Source: Fragilariopsis cylindrus CCMP1102 (Eukaryota; Bacillariophyta; Bacillariophyceae; Bacillariales; Bacillariaceae). From it: DNA of 64,000 nt. Location: positions 930,001 through 994,000 of the forward strand of contig FMBT01000292.1 of assembly GCA_900095095.1 (NCBI GenBank), read 5' to 3'. The notes beneath the pieces were generated by a model that had not been told where the DNA came from, searched no databases, and was given only the letters and a program-made list of their open reading frames with translations. Position 1 is the stretch's first letter. Each line of letters opens with the position of its first letter. The position numbers and the translations under genes were made by a program. Of the stretch, positions 1 through 9,315 are shown piece after piece.

Positions 1-24
1 CACATACATTACTATCCCTCTATG

Positions 25-145
25 CTAATGCTTTTTACCGTCAGAAGAAGAAGAAGTTCCACCACTGTGTAAAAATCGTTCCCAAAAATGAGCTGATAAT
101 TTATCGAGAGAAGGAGATTCGATCACGTGATTCGTTATTATCTTT

Positions 146-180
<35 letters not shown>

Positions 181-2520
181 CTCATTCTTGTTGTTCTTGT
201 TCTCACACTGTATTATTGTGATTTCTATTTTGAAACATCCTATACATAATTTATTCTTAATTCGATTACGAATACTACGTTTCAAATTAGAATATTCTTG
301 TTTACAGAATTTATCTCCCACGACAGGATATCCTTCATGACGAAAAAAATTACAGATACTACCAGAAGATGGTTCAGATGTAATAACTTCCACCGTAGAG
401 AGTGTTGTTGTTTTTGTTGTTGTGTTTTTTCGTTGTGGTTCTTTGCAATTATTATTATTATTATTATTATTATTATTTTGCTTGTCTGGATATTCTTGAA
501 CGGCCATCGTTGTTGATTCCTTGGGTGTTATATCAATACTTGTATACACAACCTTCTTTTGATGTTTTTGTTCCTCTATTTTTAACGACGAAGACTCTGA
601 CTCTGATTTAGAAATAATTTGCTTTCGTTTCTTGTTCATCTTTTTCTGTCCCCATTTGGCTTCTACTACCATTTGTACTCCTGTACGAAATGGAAACCAT
701 ACGTCGACAGGAAGTAGTTCACCATGAACTAGTACCGTAACAAAATTCCGGATAGATATTTGATTTTTATTATTGTTTTCTTCTTCTTTAGCGGTTTTAA
801 ATTTAACTAACACACACAGTCCTGGACACGACGTTTCTAAAGAAGAAAGACTAACGTAACGAATCCCTTCTTGTTCCGAAACATTCGTCTCTAGTGTTCC
901 TGGCTCAGTACCCTTCGTTCTCATTCCTGACGGTTTCAATGCTACTAACCAATCGAGAAACGAAGACGAGCGTTGAACAATTTCAATTTTTGTTGATTCC
1001 TGTACTTCAGTTTTTGGATCGCAACCCCTGTCGTCTTCGTAGTAGTAATAGTATTATTAAATGTACAATCACCTCTCTTTCCTTCTTCTTTTGCCCCCCC
1101 ACAATACACACTTTATCTTGAGCATTAAGTATCCGACTCGAGTCCAGAACGATAGTTCCATTAATCATGACTAGTCCAGCCTGTATTGCAGATTCGACAA
1201 GACGTTTGGTAAATTGGTATTCCTTGGTTTTTGAATGGTGCAAAAACCATCGTAGGCGTTTTCCTGATGATCTTTCGGAACGATGAGAACTGTTCCACCT
1301 GAAGGAGTCTCGTGATCGGGCTGTTGCAGTTGTTCTATTCCGTCACTTGAAGATTCTAAGGAAGAAAGAATACGCTTGACATTCTGCTCTGATTCTTTCT
1401 TTTTGATTCCTTGGTGCGAGATGTCACGGATGAGAGAATGCTGGCCATCATCATCACCATCATCATCATTGTCATCATCTACAATAATAACCGTTTGAGC
1501 CCACGCGGTACGTACCGGTAGTGCTAGGTGCTCCTTCAGCTCAATCTCCGAATCGAAATTTCGTTACAAATTGAACAAATCATTTTCTTGTCATCGTTGC
1601 ATAGTGTGCTTGATTTACCCCACTATTAAATTTTGTGATATCATTATCATCAATCCTACTGGCTTCTTCTTTCTTACTATCTTTAGCGGCAAAAACGAAA
1701 TGCATCGATCCCGATACACTCACGTCTTTAGTGTTCGAGGATCCTTTGAACGTATCTCCTTCTGTGCGACGATGTTGATATCCGTACTTTCCCAAAAAAT
1801 GACAACTTAGTTTGCCATTACGATATCGACGAGGAGCAGCAAAGTGGGATTCAATTTTGGCAGCTTCCGATATATTTCCACTACCAGTTGTCAACCCCGT
1901 CGTCATCGTTGTATTGTTACTGTTACTGTCACAGTCAGCAGCATCTTCATTGTTATCGCTCCACACATTAGCAAAGGGTTTCGAGTCAGATATTGTTTTG
2001 ACTAGTGTCAGGTTTTGAAGTTCTGCAGCCTCAAGAAGTTTCCATGTTGTTGGTTGAGTGTGTGTAAGACATATATGGACTAACTTGGAGACTTGAGAGG
2101 CTGAATAAAGATAATGACAAATTAAGCGATGATGAACGAGAGCACGTTTAGCCTCGTCGTCTACATCCTCCTCCAAGAAGTTTGACAATCCTATATGCGG
2201 ATGATGAAAGCTAATCAAATCCCATTTTGTTGTTGTTGAAGAAGGAATCCGTACATGTAACTGAGTAGCGTCTAAATTCCATACGACCGGAACATGCCGA
2301 TTCTTTAATTCCTCTAGTGTATCTTCAGCTTCAGAAAACACAGATAAAAAATTGCGACGATCAGACTCGAGGACCGATGCTGTTAAATCAATTTGTTCAT
2401 TATAAGCTCTGCTCAAACTCAGCGATAAAGATAGATTTCCATCACCCACGGTCAACACTTTAATCTTTGAGAATTACTACTAGTGCTCATAACTAACTAC
2501 GCCGATATGACTTTCCACAT
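25..2520 (-). CDS. BMT5-like methyltransferase fused to S4 and degenerate RluA-like domains
   Basis: Inferred exons on the minus strand: 2520-2512, 2464-1619, 1545-1073 and 999-25, all joined in phase 0, giving about 767 residues. The N-terminal part carries LTVGDGNLSLSLSL, the SAM-loop signature of the BMT5-like (DUF2431) Rossmann family; yeast Bmt5 methylates 25S rRNA uridine. An acidic linker follows. Then comes an S4-type RNA-binding segment (KRLRWFLHH, AIQAGLVMINGT), and finally a region laid out like RluA pseudouridine synthases (VALKPSGM, LETSCPGLCVLVK, HEGYPVVGDKF). The catalytic RLD of RluA enzymes is absent, as is the usual GRTHQ(I/L)R stretch, so the last domain is probably inactive and serves in RNA binding. 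Poly-Asn and poly-Asp tracts interrupt it. Within 1545-1073 the frame changes at a TTTT run (1259-1262); one extra base restores it. The first 9-nt exon and the 47-nt intron are the least certain part. A role in rRNA or tRNA modification is inferred. Confidence 0.6.
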
Positions 2521-2786
2521 CTTTAATCCTTGGTTTTGTACGATTTATTTGATTTATGAAAAATAAATGGATTTATTTGGAAACTGGACCGAACTCTCGA
2601 TCAACGCGCAGAACGCGTGAAACACATTATTCAATCACGAGCTCAAAAAAGTCTGTCCGCCCACACACACTCCAACTTGTCGCCATCGAAATCAGCTGTC
2701 AAAAAAATACATCACATCATTTTAGTAATTTCCTTTTGTTCTTGATCAATAAATTTGATTTACATGATCCACTATTAATCTACTGA

Positions 2787-4077
2787 ATGCGTTGTTCTTG
2801 CATTGTGATCAGTTTCGAAAACAGAACATTCTCGACGACTATAACTACTCGTATAGTTTTATTTTGAATCATGCTAACTATATCTATAATACAGTCCCTT
2901 GGTCTGCTTTACTTTCGGTTGGGTTAGTACTAGTTTCTGGATTTCAAGCTCAAAATGGAAATTCTCGAATAATCGGCGGTGTTTGTCCGCGACCTCTATT
3001 ATTGCTTCAGTCATCAACAAATCTGAAGCTTAGTAGTGAAGTTAATAGTGACTTTGAACGTCCCTCAACATTTTTGGATGATGACGACGACGATGATATA
3101 ATGTTGAATTTTACGACGACGACGACGACGATGAAGATGATGAGGAAGAAAAGGAGGTTGGGGCAGGTCGCAAACGATGGGATAATCTTAAACCGACGAT
3201 CAAGAAACGGCTCGTTGAAAAGGGCCGGGCCAAAGCAATTGCCAATAAAAAGAAACGCGAGCCCATCGCCGACAAAAACGACGTGAGTTCCTACATTATT
3301 TTTTCATATCATTGATTTGCAATACCATATTTTATACTATATAGTCGTCTCATTATATAAGCAATTTCTTTGTGTCATCTTTCTCTCTATTTGAAACTTC
3401 ATTTTTCCTCGTTAGGTATGATGATGAAATTTAAGGAATTACAACAAGACAAAAAAAAGGATTCTCGAGTTCAGCGACCGCTTGGATTTGACGAACGTGC
3501 CCCACTAACAGCTTTCTTTCCTGGTATGGAAGTAACTGGGACCGTTATTTCTTTAATTCCGTATGGAGCATATGTAGATATTGGAACGGAATGTGACGGT
3601 CTATTACACATTTCTCAAATAACACGAAAATTCTTTGTTGAACATCCACGACAAGTCTTGACTCCAGGTGATGAAGTAACCGTGAGGATCCATAAAATTA
3701 GTCCCGAATTAAAAAAGATGCAATTAACAATGTTAGATGTAGCAGATGTTGAGGTCAGCTTAGTAGGAAGTGATAACGACGATGATGATAGTGAAGAAAA
3801 AACACCGTTGACAGAATTTGAACTCGATGATGAATTGTGGGGAGAATTGAAACGAGTAACAGATTTTGGAGCATATGTAGAAGTTGGTGCAGAGGTAGAT
3901 GGATTTTTACATTTTATGGATCATCCTTTATGGGAAGATGGTGCGCAACCATTTGAATTTATGGAAAGGGGACAACGTGTACGAGTATGGGTTGCCGATT
4001 TAGACATGGAAAAGAATCGTATCCGTGTTACTGCAACCAGACCGCAAAATTTACCAGGACCTAAATTTGAATTGTAA
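2787..4077 (+). CDS. Plastid-targeted protein with two S1 RNA-binding domains
   Basis: Exons 2787-2850, 2895-3282 and 3436-4077. Intron 1 is only 44 nt and ends in a CTAAC branch-like site followed by ACAG. The leader has a hydrophobic core (LLSVGLVLV) ending in SGFQAQ, the F-containing cleavage motif of diatom plastid preproteins. An acidic stretch and a basic linker follow, then two S1 folds: one with GTVISLIPYGAYVDIG and GLLHISQI, the second with ELKRVTDFGAYVEVG and DGFLHF. S1 proteins bind mRNA or rRNA; a role in plastid translation or ribosome biogenesis is inferred, with no closer family assigned. The frame breaks inside the Asp-rich stretch near 3100. One extra A at ATAATG gives a protein of 364 residues with every phase correct, so an assembly base loss is likely. 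Divergent from the BMT5-fusion gene across about 270 bp. Confidence 0.75.
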
Positions 4078-4303
4078 ATTATTAATATTAACTAATTGAA
4101 TATCAATCATTCTACTAAATAGAATATGATTTTAATTGTGTATATAACTAGTTGATTTATTAGTTGGTAGTTTACTTTTTGTGATGTGTTATAGTCGTGA
4201 AGATGAAGTAAAGATTACTTCATTCAAACAATAACCTACCTCCTTGAAGATCACACTATTCAGCAGATTTAACAAGTAAACAAAAGGTTTATTGTTATCG
4301 AAT

Positions 4304-5154
4304 CTAATGATGATCACCACCTCCGTGTTTTTCATAGTATTCAGCCAATGCGACTCTTTTCATTGCACGTTCCTTCTGTTTTTCAGGGTCTAGATTGTTG
4401 TTTGTAGAGTAGATAAAGGAAATATATATTCCAAGGGAATAATAATAGAAAGGTTTGATTTGAATGAGACACAGAATTATAACCAACATGAGAATAATAT
4501 TAGTAATATTATATTTCCAACTGGAATAAGGTTACTCAGATTTTTAGAAGGTAAAACTTACAAACTTTAGCGAAGTAGGTACCGGTATACATAACGGCAG
4601 AAATACCAAGCATCGAATGGAATAGTAGGGTAGCACTGCAATATATAATTAATATGTATATATATATATGTATATATAATTTTTTTAAATTAGAAAAATG
4701 GGTTTAAAAAAAGAAATAGAACGGGTCAGATTAGCAATTGCGAATTCGACATAGCATAAGGATATTATAATTGTTACATTTCGTCTCGTCTCGTCTCGTT
4801 TCGTTCTATTTCATTTCATTTCAATTCAATTCAATTCAATTCAATTCATTTCATTTCATTTCATTTCATTTCATTTCATTTCATTTCATTTCATTTCATT
4901 TCATTTCATTTCATTTCATTTCATTTCATTTCATTTCAATTCATTTCATTTCAATTCATTTCAATTCAATTCAATTCAATTCAATTCAATTCAATTCAAT
5001 TCATTTCAACTTGACTTTAGTGTAATGCACTTAGGATTACGTACCTATTATCACGTGTCGTAGGATGGTATTTAGAGTATGCACGAGAACATGTGTTTGA
5101 CCATGCTTGCTTGTAAAAAGCAGGGTTCAAGAATTTTGTAATTGCTGCCGACAT
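4304..5154 (-). CDS. Small single-TM mitochondrial protein, ATP synthase subunit f-like
   Basis: Three exons on the minus strand, 5154-5045, 4635-4562 and 4389-4304, join with consistent phases to an 89-residue protein starting MSAAITKFLNPAFYKQAW. It has a basic N-terminal part with Tyr-rich YSKYHPTTRDN, one membrane segment (LLFHSMLGISAVMYTGTYF), then a charged tail KQKERAMKR...EYYEKHGGGDHH. Size, topology and the Y-x-K-Y motif before the helix recall subunit f of mitochondrial F1Fo-ATP synthase (yeast Atp17, animal ATP5MF). The similarity is from memory and the family is short and divergent, so another small inner-membrane protein is possible. Intron 1 (4636-5044) is mostly a pentanucleotide repeat. 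Convergent with the S1-domain gene. Confidence 0.6.
4779..5008. repeat. Pentanucleotide microsatellite (TTTCA/TTCAA) inside an intron
   Basis: A run of TCTCG/TTTCG units passes into TTTCA units, flanked and interspersed with TTCAA units. It fills most of intron 1 of the small subunit-f-like gene. Read on the sense strand it is TGAAA/TTGAA. Most units are perfect, so the array is probably young or still variable. Confidence 0.95.
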
Positions 5155-5653
5155 TGTTGTTGTTATTTATTCAAGAAAGTGAGACTATTCAAATGTCAAC
5201 TCGTCTTCTAATATCTTGTGTATTGTTTGTTGTTGCTGCAATAACGTTGGCTGTTGCTGTTGTTGCGACGTTGAGCGAGTGCTCAGATTTGCGGCGACAA
5301 TAAGTTTTTCTGTGTTTAGTCGAAAGAGTCGAATAAATCGATTCATTTTTTCTCGGTGCGCGTCTAAATCAAACAATTTTGAGTTGGCTGAATAATTACA
5401 GTGGATAAAAATACACTGTAGCGCGATGAGAAGTTATATCGCCGATACGAGTCCAGTACTGTACTTGAAGTACTTAATTAAAAGTGAAGAATCAATCATC
5501 GATCCAAGAATCAGAAAATGACGACGTAAATATCGAAAGAAAACAAAATACCAGTTTGCTTTCCAGTGCTCTCCACAAAATAAGTTGAATACTGTAATTC
5601 GTCATTTGCTGTACGGAGTAGTGTAGTTCATTAGTGTACTTACGAAATAAAGA
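5155..5653. other. Divergent intergenic region
   Basis: Gene-free stretch of about 500 bp between two divergently transcribed genes. It probably contains both promoters. A 63-codon minus-strand frame (5185-5376) rich in Gln is present but starts at TTG, shows no family features and lies where the 5' UTR of the small mitochondrial gene should be, so it is not called. Confidence 0.5.
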
Positions 5654-7384
5654 ATGATCGGTTATATGTTCTGGACAAGTACTGCTGAGATTACAAACAA
5701 GGTTGTTGCTCTTGAAAGAAAACTTTTGAAAATTGCTCAGCAGTATGCCTCGCGACCATCTGACTCATGGGAATTAACAACTTTGGATACACAAATACCA
5801 CGAAAATCTATTATCTCTCTAAAACAAAATGTAGGAGGAGGATATGACGATAACGATGACGATGACGATGAAATATTGACGATTCATAGTGTTCATGTTG
5901 TATCGAAAGAATCAGCATCGACGACGACATCGACATCGACGACGACGACGAAAACACCTTTGGTCATGCTTCATGGGTATATGAATGGTGGTGCATATTT
6001 TTATAGAAATTTTGGTGGTCTTAGTAATTACTTTCAATCAATATATGCTGTGGATATGTTGGGTTGGGGTCTTTCAAGTAGACCATCATTCGATGAGGTG
6101 ATAGAAAATGGGACTACCAAAAGTGCCGAAGATTTTTTTGTGGAAAGTCTAGAAGCGTGGAGATCTGTGGTATGTGGAATATAAGTGAATCTGATGCCTC
6201 TGATTAATTGACTGATTGATTGATTCATTGATTGATTGTGTGTGTGTGTGTGTGTTTTCGGGTGGGATTGGCATGGCTTTACTTTACTTTGGATATCTTA
6301 CCCTTCTTTTGTTTCTAAAATCCTTCTTTTTTTTTGATGTCTTGTACTTACGGTACAGAACAACATCGATCGTATGGTACTGGTAAGTTGACAAATTTTG
6401 GTTGATGTTTTTTGTTCACCATGTATTTCCATATTTCCTTTATTTATCTTGAACAAAGTAATCTTAGGGGCTGAACTAATTTAACAAATATATATATTTT
6501 CTTATCTATACGTAACAAACATAAATAATTTCTAGGCGGGTCATAGTTTTGGTGGGTATATGTCTGTTGCATACGCTGAACGATATCCAACACGCGTTGA
6601 ACGTCTCATTCTGATATCTCCTGTGGGTGTTCCTGATCATCAGGATCCGAACGTACTAAGACGAATGGAATCGATGCAATCGTCCTACAGAGGTCGAGCG
6701 TTCGCTGGTCTTTTTCAAACTATTTTCGGATACATGACACCGGGTGGAATTTTACGTACATTAACAGAAAGTCGTGGTTCGACAATGTCTAGAAATTATA
6801 TCGAAAGACGATTACCTGAAATTTCAGATGTTGACGAGTCCCGTACTGTTGCAGATTATCTTTATTGGAATGCTGCCCTTCCTCCTTCTGGCGAAAGTTT
6901 TCTTCAAAGTGTCTTAACCCCTCTTATCGTGTTAGCGAAGGAACCACTATTATTTCGTATTCCCAATTTGAAGGTCAAATCGGTGACTTTTATGTACGGA
7001 TCCACTGATTGGATGGATTTATCTGGAGGTATGTATACGAAAGGATTATGCGAAAAATTGTCAGAAAAAGACTATACGTCATCATCATCATCGACATCAT
7101 CGACAACACATCATATACCTCCAAAAGTTGATGTGTTTGTGGTACCAAAAGCGGGCCATCTTTTGATGTTACAAAATCCCGAAGCTACCAATGCGTGTAT
7201 AGTTCATGCTGCTGGTGGCAAGGTTCTAGACGAAGAAATGCCAGAATTGATGAAGCTCAGTAAAAGCGAGGAGGAGTTGAACGAATCTTGGATAAAACAA
7301 ACACTTAAGTTACGAGAGGGAACAGATGACACGACTTTACATGAGGACAGGATTAAAACTGCTTTAAAATTAAACATGCAGTAA
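5654..7384 (+). CDS. Alpha/beta hydrolase of the ABHD4/ABHD5 (CGI-58) type
   Basis: Exons 5654-6169, 6359-6382 and 6536-7384, 462 residues. The middle exon is a 24-nt microexon coding NNIDRMVL, which bridges SLEAWRSV and AGHSFGGYM exactly as in ABHD4/5 proteins. Family marks are the oxyanion region MLHGYMNGGAYF, DMLGWGLSSRP, the nucleophile elbow GHSFGG (Ser about 184), the acid in YGSTDWMD (about 335) and the base in KAGHLLML (about 388). Animal ABHD5 has Asn instead of the nucleophile Ser, so with Ser present this protein should be a working hydrolase, closer to ABHD4 (lyso-N-acyl-phospholipid hydrolase) or plant CGI-58. A role in lipid-droplet or phospholipid turnover is inferred. The N-terminal region has a poly-Asp and Thr/Ser insert. 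ATG at 5654 is the first in frame. Confidence 0.88.
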
Positions 7385-7834
7385 TAGATAAATAGTGCTT
7401 CGTATTGAAGTATATTCGCATTGATATTAAAATATTTAGCACACTATAATAATAAAGATCATGCAGTATCTCACATAGCTATATACTATTAAGCCAAATA
7501 AACAAATCCTTCACTTACCATGCTGATTGATATATGATATGATATGGACTACTACATTGTAGTAGCTAGTAGCTAGCTCATAGGAACAATGTAGTATAAG
7601 ATTTACATTATTTTATTTTAAAATTTGTCTGTTTTCAACCGTTAGTTTCAGAAGAACCTTGTGCAATACCTACGAACATACATACTAGTACGAACAGATC
7701 GAAACATCACAACATCATCCATCAACTTTCAATTTCACATGTCTAATACTATTAGTGAACACACACAATCGCAAATGTAGGTTCTTTCGACTCTAACTTA
7801 CTGTCAATTGCTACTGTGTCATTCAAGAAGCATC
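7385..7834. other. Intergenic region between tandem genes
   Basis: About 450 bp, AT-rich, holding the 3' end of the hydrolase gene and the promoter of the oxygenase gene. A short perfect palindrome, CTACTACA-TTGTAGTAG, lies near 7551-7567. No gene seen. Confidence 0.5.
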
Positions 7835-8998
7835 ATGATCACTATACTTTCATTAAGTCTATACTTCATTGTGCTACATTTTAATGATGGTGGACCAATA
7901 TTTTCCTCGTCGTTGATACATCCGGTATCGCATACTTGTAGAACGACATTATTATTTGTGGACCGCCGAGATAACAATCATCGAAATACTAATAAACGCC
8001 GACGGACCAGCCTACCAATGAAAACAGCCCCACATACCGACCTACCCGATACATCTCAATCTTTGGACCCCCAAACTCTTGCCGGAACGATCGAAAAAGG
8101 ATTGAAAGAAAAATTTGATGAACATGCAATTTCTCGTATATTGACGTCTTGGCGACTCGTTGATAAGGATTATTATCGTAAAGAGTATGTTGGAAGCACA
8201 ACAGAGCACCAGGAAGATATGATCCAAGAATGTCATTCGTACGTTCCTGGACTTTCAGTAAAATCCTTCTGGGATGAACAACAGTTTGACTGGGCAAAGT
8301 CGTTGGAATCTAGTTATTCTGATATCCGAGAAGAATTCGACGCCGTCACGGCAAACCTCTCCCGACTTAAACGAGAGGGCAACAATATTTGGGCAGGAGC
8401 ACTTACCGACGATGCGTCTTCGTACGGGGAGGGATGGAAGACACTCGCATTGATGGATCGTGGTCGGTGGGACGATGTAAATGCGAATCTATTTCCAAAG
8501 ACTTGTCAAGCAGTATATAAATCAGGCGTGCCAGCCACAGAAATATTTTTTGCTTGCATGGAGGGACCGTCATCCATTAAAAAGCATTCAGATTTTACCA
8601 ACTTTGTTTTGACTTCTCATCTGGCATTGGATATTCCCTACTCAGGCGAAAACAAATGCCGATTAACAGTGGGCGATGAGACCCATCAGTGGATTAATGG
8701 GAAGGTGTCCGTTTTCGATACGTCTCTGCTGCATGATGCGATAAACGAAAGTGATCAAACGCGATATATCCTCATGATGAGATTCTGGCATCCCGATCTA
8801 TCGTCTGTTGAGAAAGAAGCACTGCAATTCACATTTGACAGTTTGGAGTTCCCTGAATTGATTAGTTCAGATCCTAAAAAACAGTTGAAGGCAGAAAAAA
8901 TCGTCGAGCTATCTCGAAGTTTTCCGCTCACAGCGAAAGCCATTAAGAAGAAGAAACAAAAAGAAGGAAAACAAAAATCTGGAAGAGGTTTCGGTTGA
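7835..8998 (+). CDS. Aspartyl/asparaginyl beta-hydroxylase-like 2-oxoglutarate oxygenase
   Basis: Single exon, 387 residues from the ATG at 7835; the frame extends a little upstream but only to a TTG. A hydrophobic N-terminus (MITILSLSLYFIVLHF) suggests a signal peptide or anchor. The C-terminal half fits the Asp_Arg_Hydrox family (PF05118): GWKTLALMDRGRW, the iron-binding His in IKKHSDFTNF (about residue 250), the second His in LLHDAINES (about 298) and the 2-oxoglutarate-contact Arg region TRYILMMRFWHP. The family uses Fe(II) and 2-oxoglutarate to hydroxylate Asp/Asn or other substrates in the secretory pathway. The true substrate cannot be read from the sequence. The basic C-terminal tail is Lys-rich. 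Convergent with the PDZ-PPR gene. Confidence 0.8.
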   Translation: MITILSLSLYFIVLHFNDGGPIFSSSLIHPVSHTCRTTLLFVDRRDNNHRNTNKRRRTSLPMKTAPHTDLPDTSQSLDPQTLAGTIEKGLKEKFDEHAISRILTSWRLVDKDYYRKEYVGSTTEHQEDMIQECHSYVPGLSVKSFWDEQQFDWAKSLESSYSDIREEFDAVTANLSRLKREGNNIWAGALTDDASSYGEGWKTLALMDRGRWDDVNANLFPKTCQAVYKSGVPATEIFFACMEGPSSIKKHSDFTNFVLTSHLALDIPYSGENKCRLTVGDETHQWINGKVSVFDTSLLHDAINESDQTRYILMMRFWHPDLSSVEKEALQFTFDSLEFPELISSDPKKQLKAEKIVELSRSFPLTAKAIKKKKQKEGKQKSGRGFG

Positions 8999-9315
8999 TG
9001 GCATCTGCATTGTATGCTAATAAATTTTGTGGAACAAATGCTAGTTATAATAATATAAATATCTAATTTAAATCCTTCCGAAACGCTCAGCCCGTGGCTC
9101 GAGTACCGTCTCACGAAGGCGCAGCACTGCCGAAGCAGCTATACCACTAAATGCTAGTTATAATAGATTAATCTGTATTCAAGTATAGAAAATATCATGG
9201 AATTGATTCTAAAAATTGTATGTATTAAGTGTGTGCGTGTGTGGTAAATTTAGCTACTACCAGAATGGTAGTTATAACTGTGAACTTTCGAAGTCCAGAA
9301 TATTTCATTTGAGAT
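8999..9315. other. Convergent intergenic region
   Basis: 317 bp between two convergent genes. Apart from the SINE-like insertion at 9036-9165 it is plain AT-rich 3' flank. Confidence 0.6.
9036..9165 (-). mobile_element. SINE-like retroposed insertion with 17-bp target duplications
   Basis: A 96-bp insert (9053-9148) is flanked by perfect direct repeats AAATGCTAGTTATAATA at 9036-9052 and 9149-9165. On the minus strand it begins directly after the repeat with a GC-rich head of about 75 nt and ends in an AT-rich tail. The head has an A-box-like TGGTATAGCTGC (11 of 12 to the Pol III consensus) and, about 40 nt on, a B-box-like ACTCGAGCC (about 7 of 9), plus stable hairpins such as CTGC-TTCG-GCAG. 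Long target duplications, a small-RNA head and an AT tail are what LINE-driven retroposition leaves. No other copy was found in the window, so a retroposed unknown small RNA is equally possible. Confidence 0.6.

Noticed and set aside
4771-5025. 84-codon frame of repeated FHFIS
   Set aside because: Pure translation of the pentanucleotide microsatellite.
5185-5376. 63-codon Gln-rich frame on the minus strand
   Set aside because: Begins at TTG, lies in the 5' flank of the subunit-f-like gene, and has no family features; at most an upstream leader.
9065-9148. tRNA gene in the GC-rich block
   Set aside because: A-box-like sequence exists, but no acceptor stem pairs and the B box is weak; a retroposed insert fits better.
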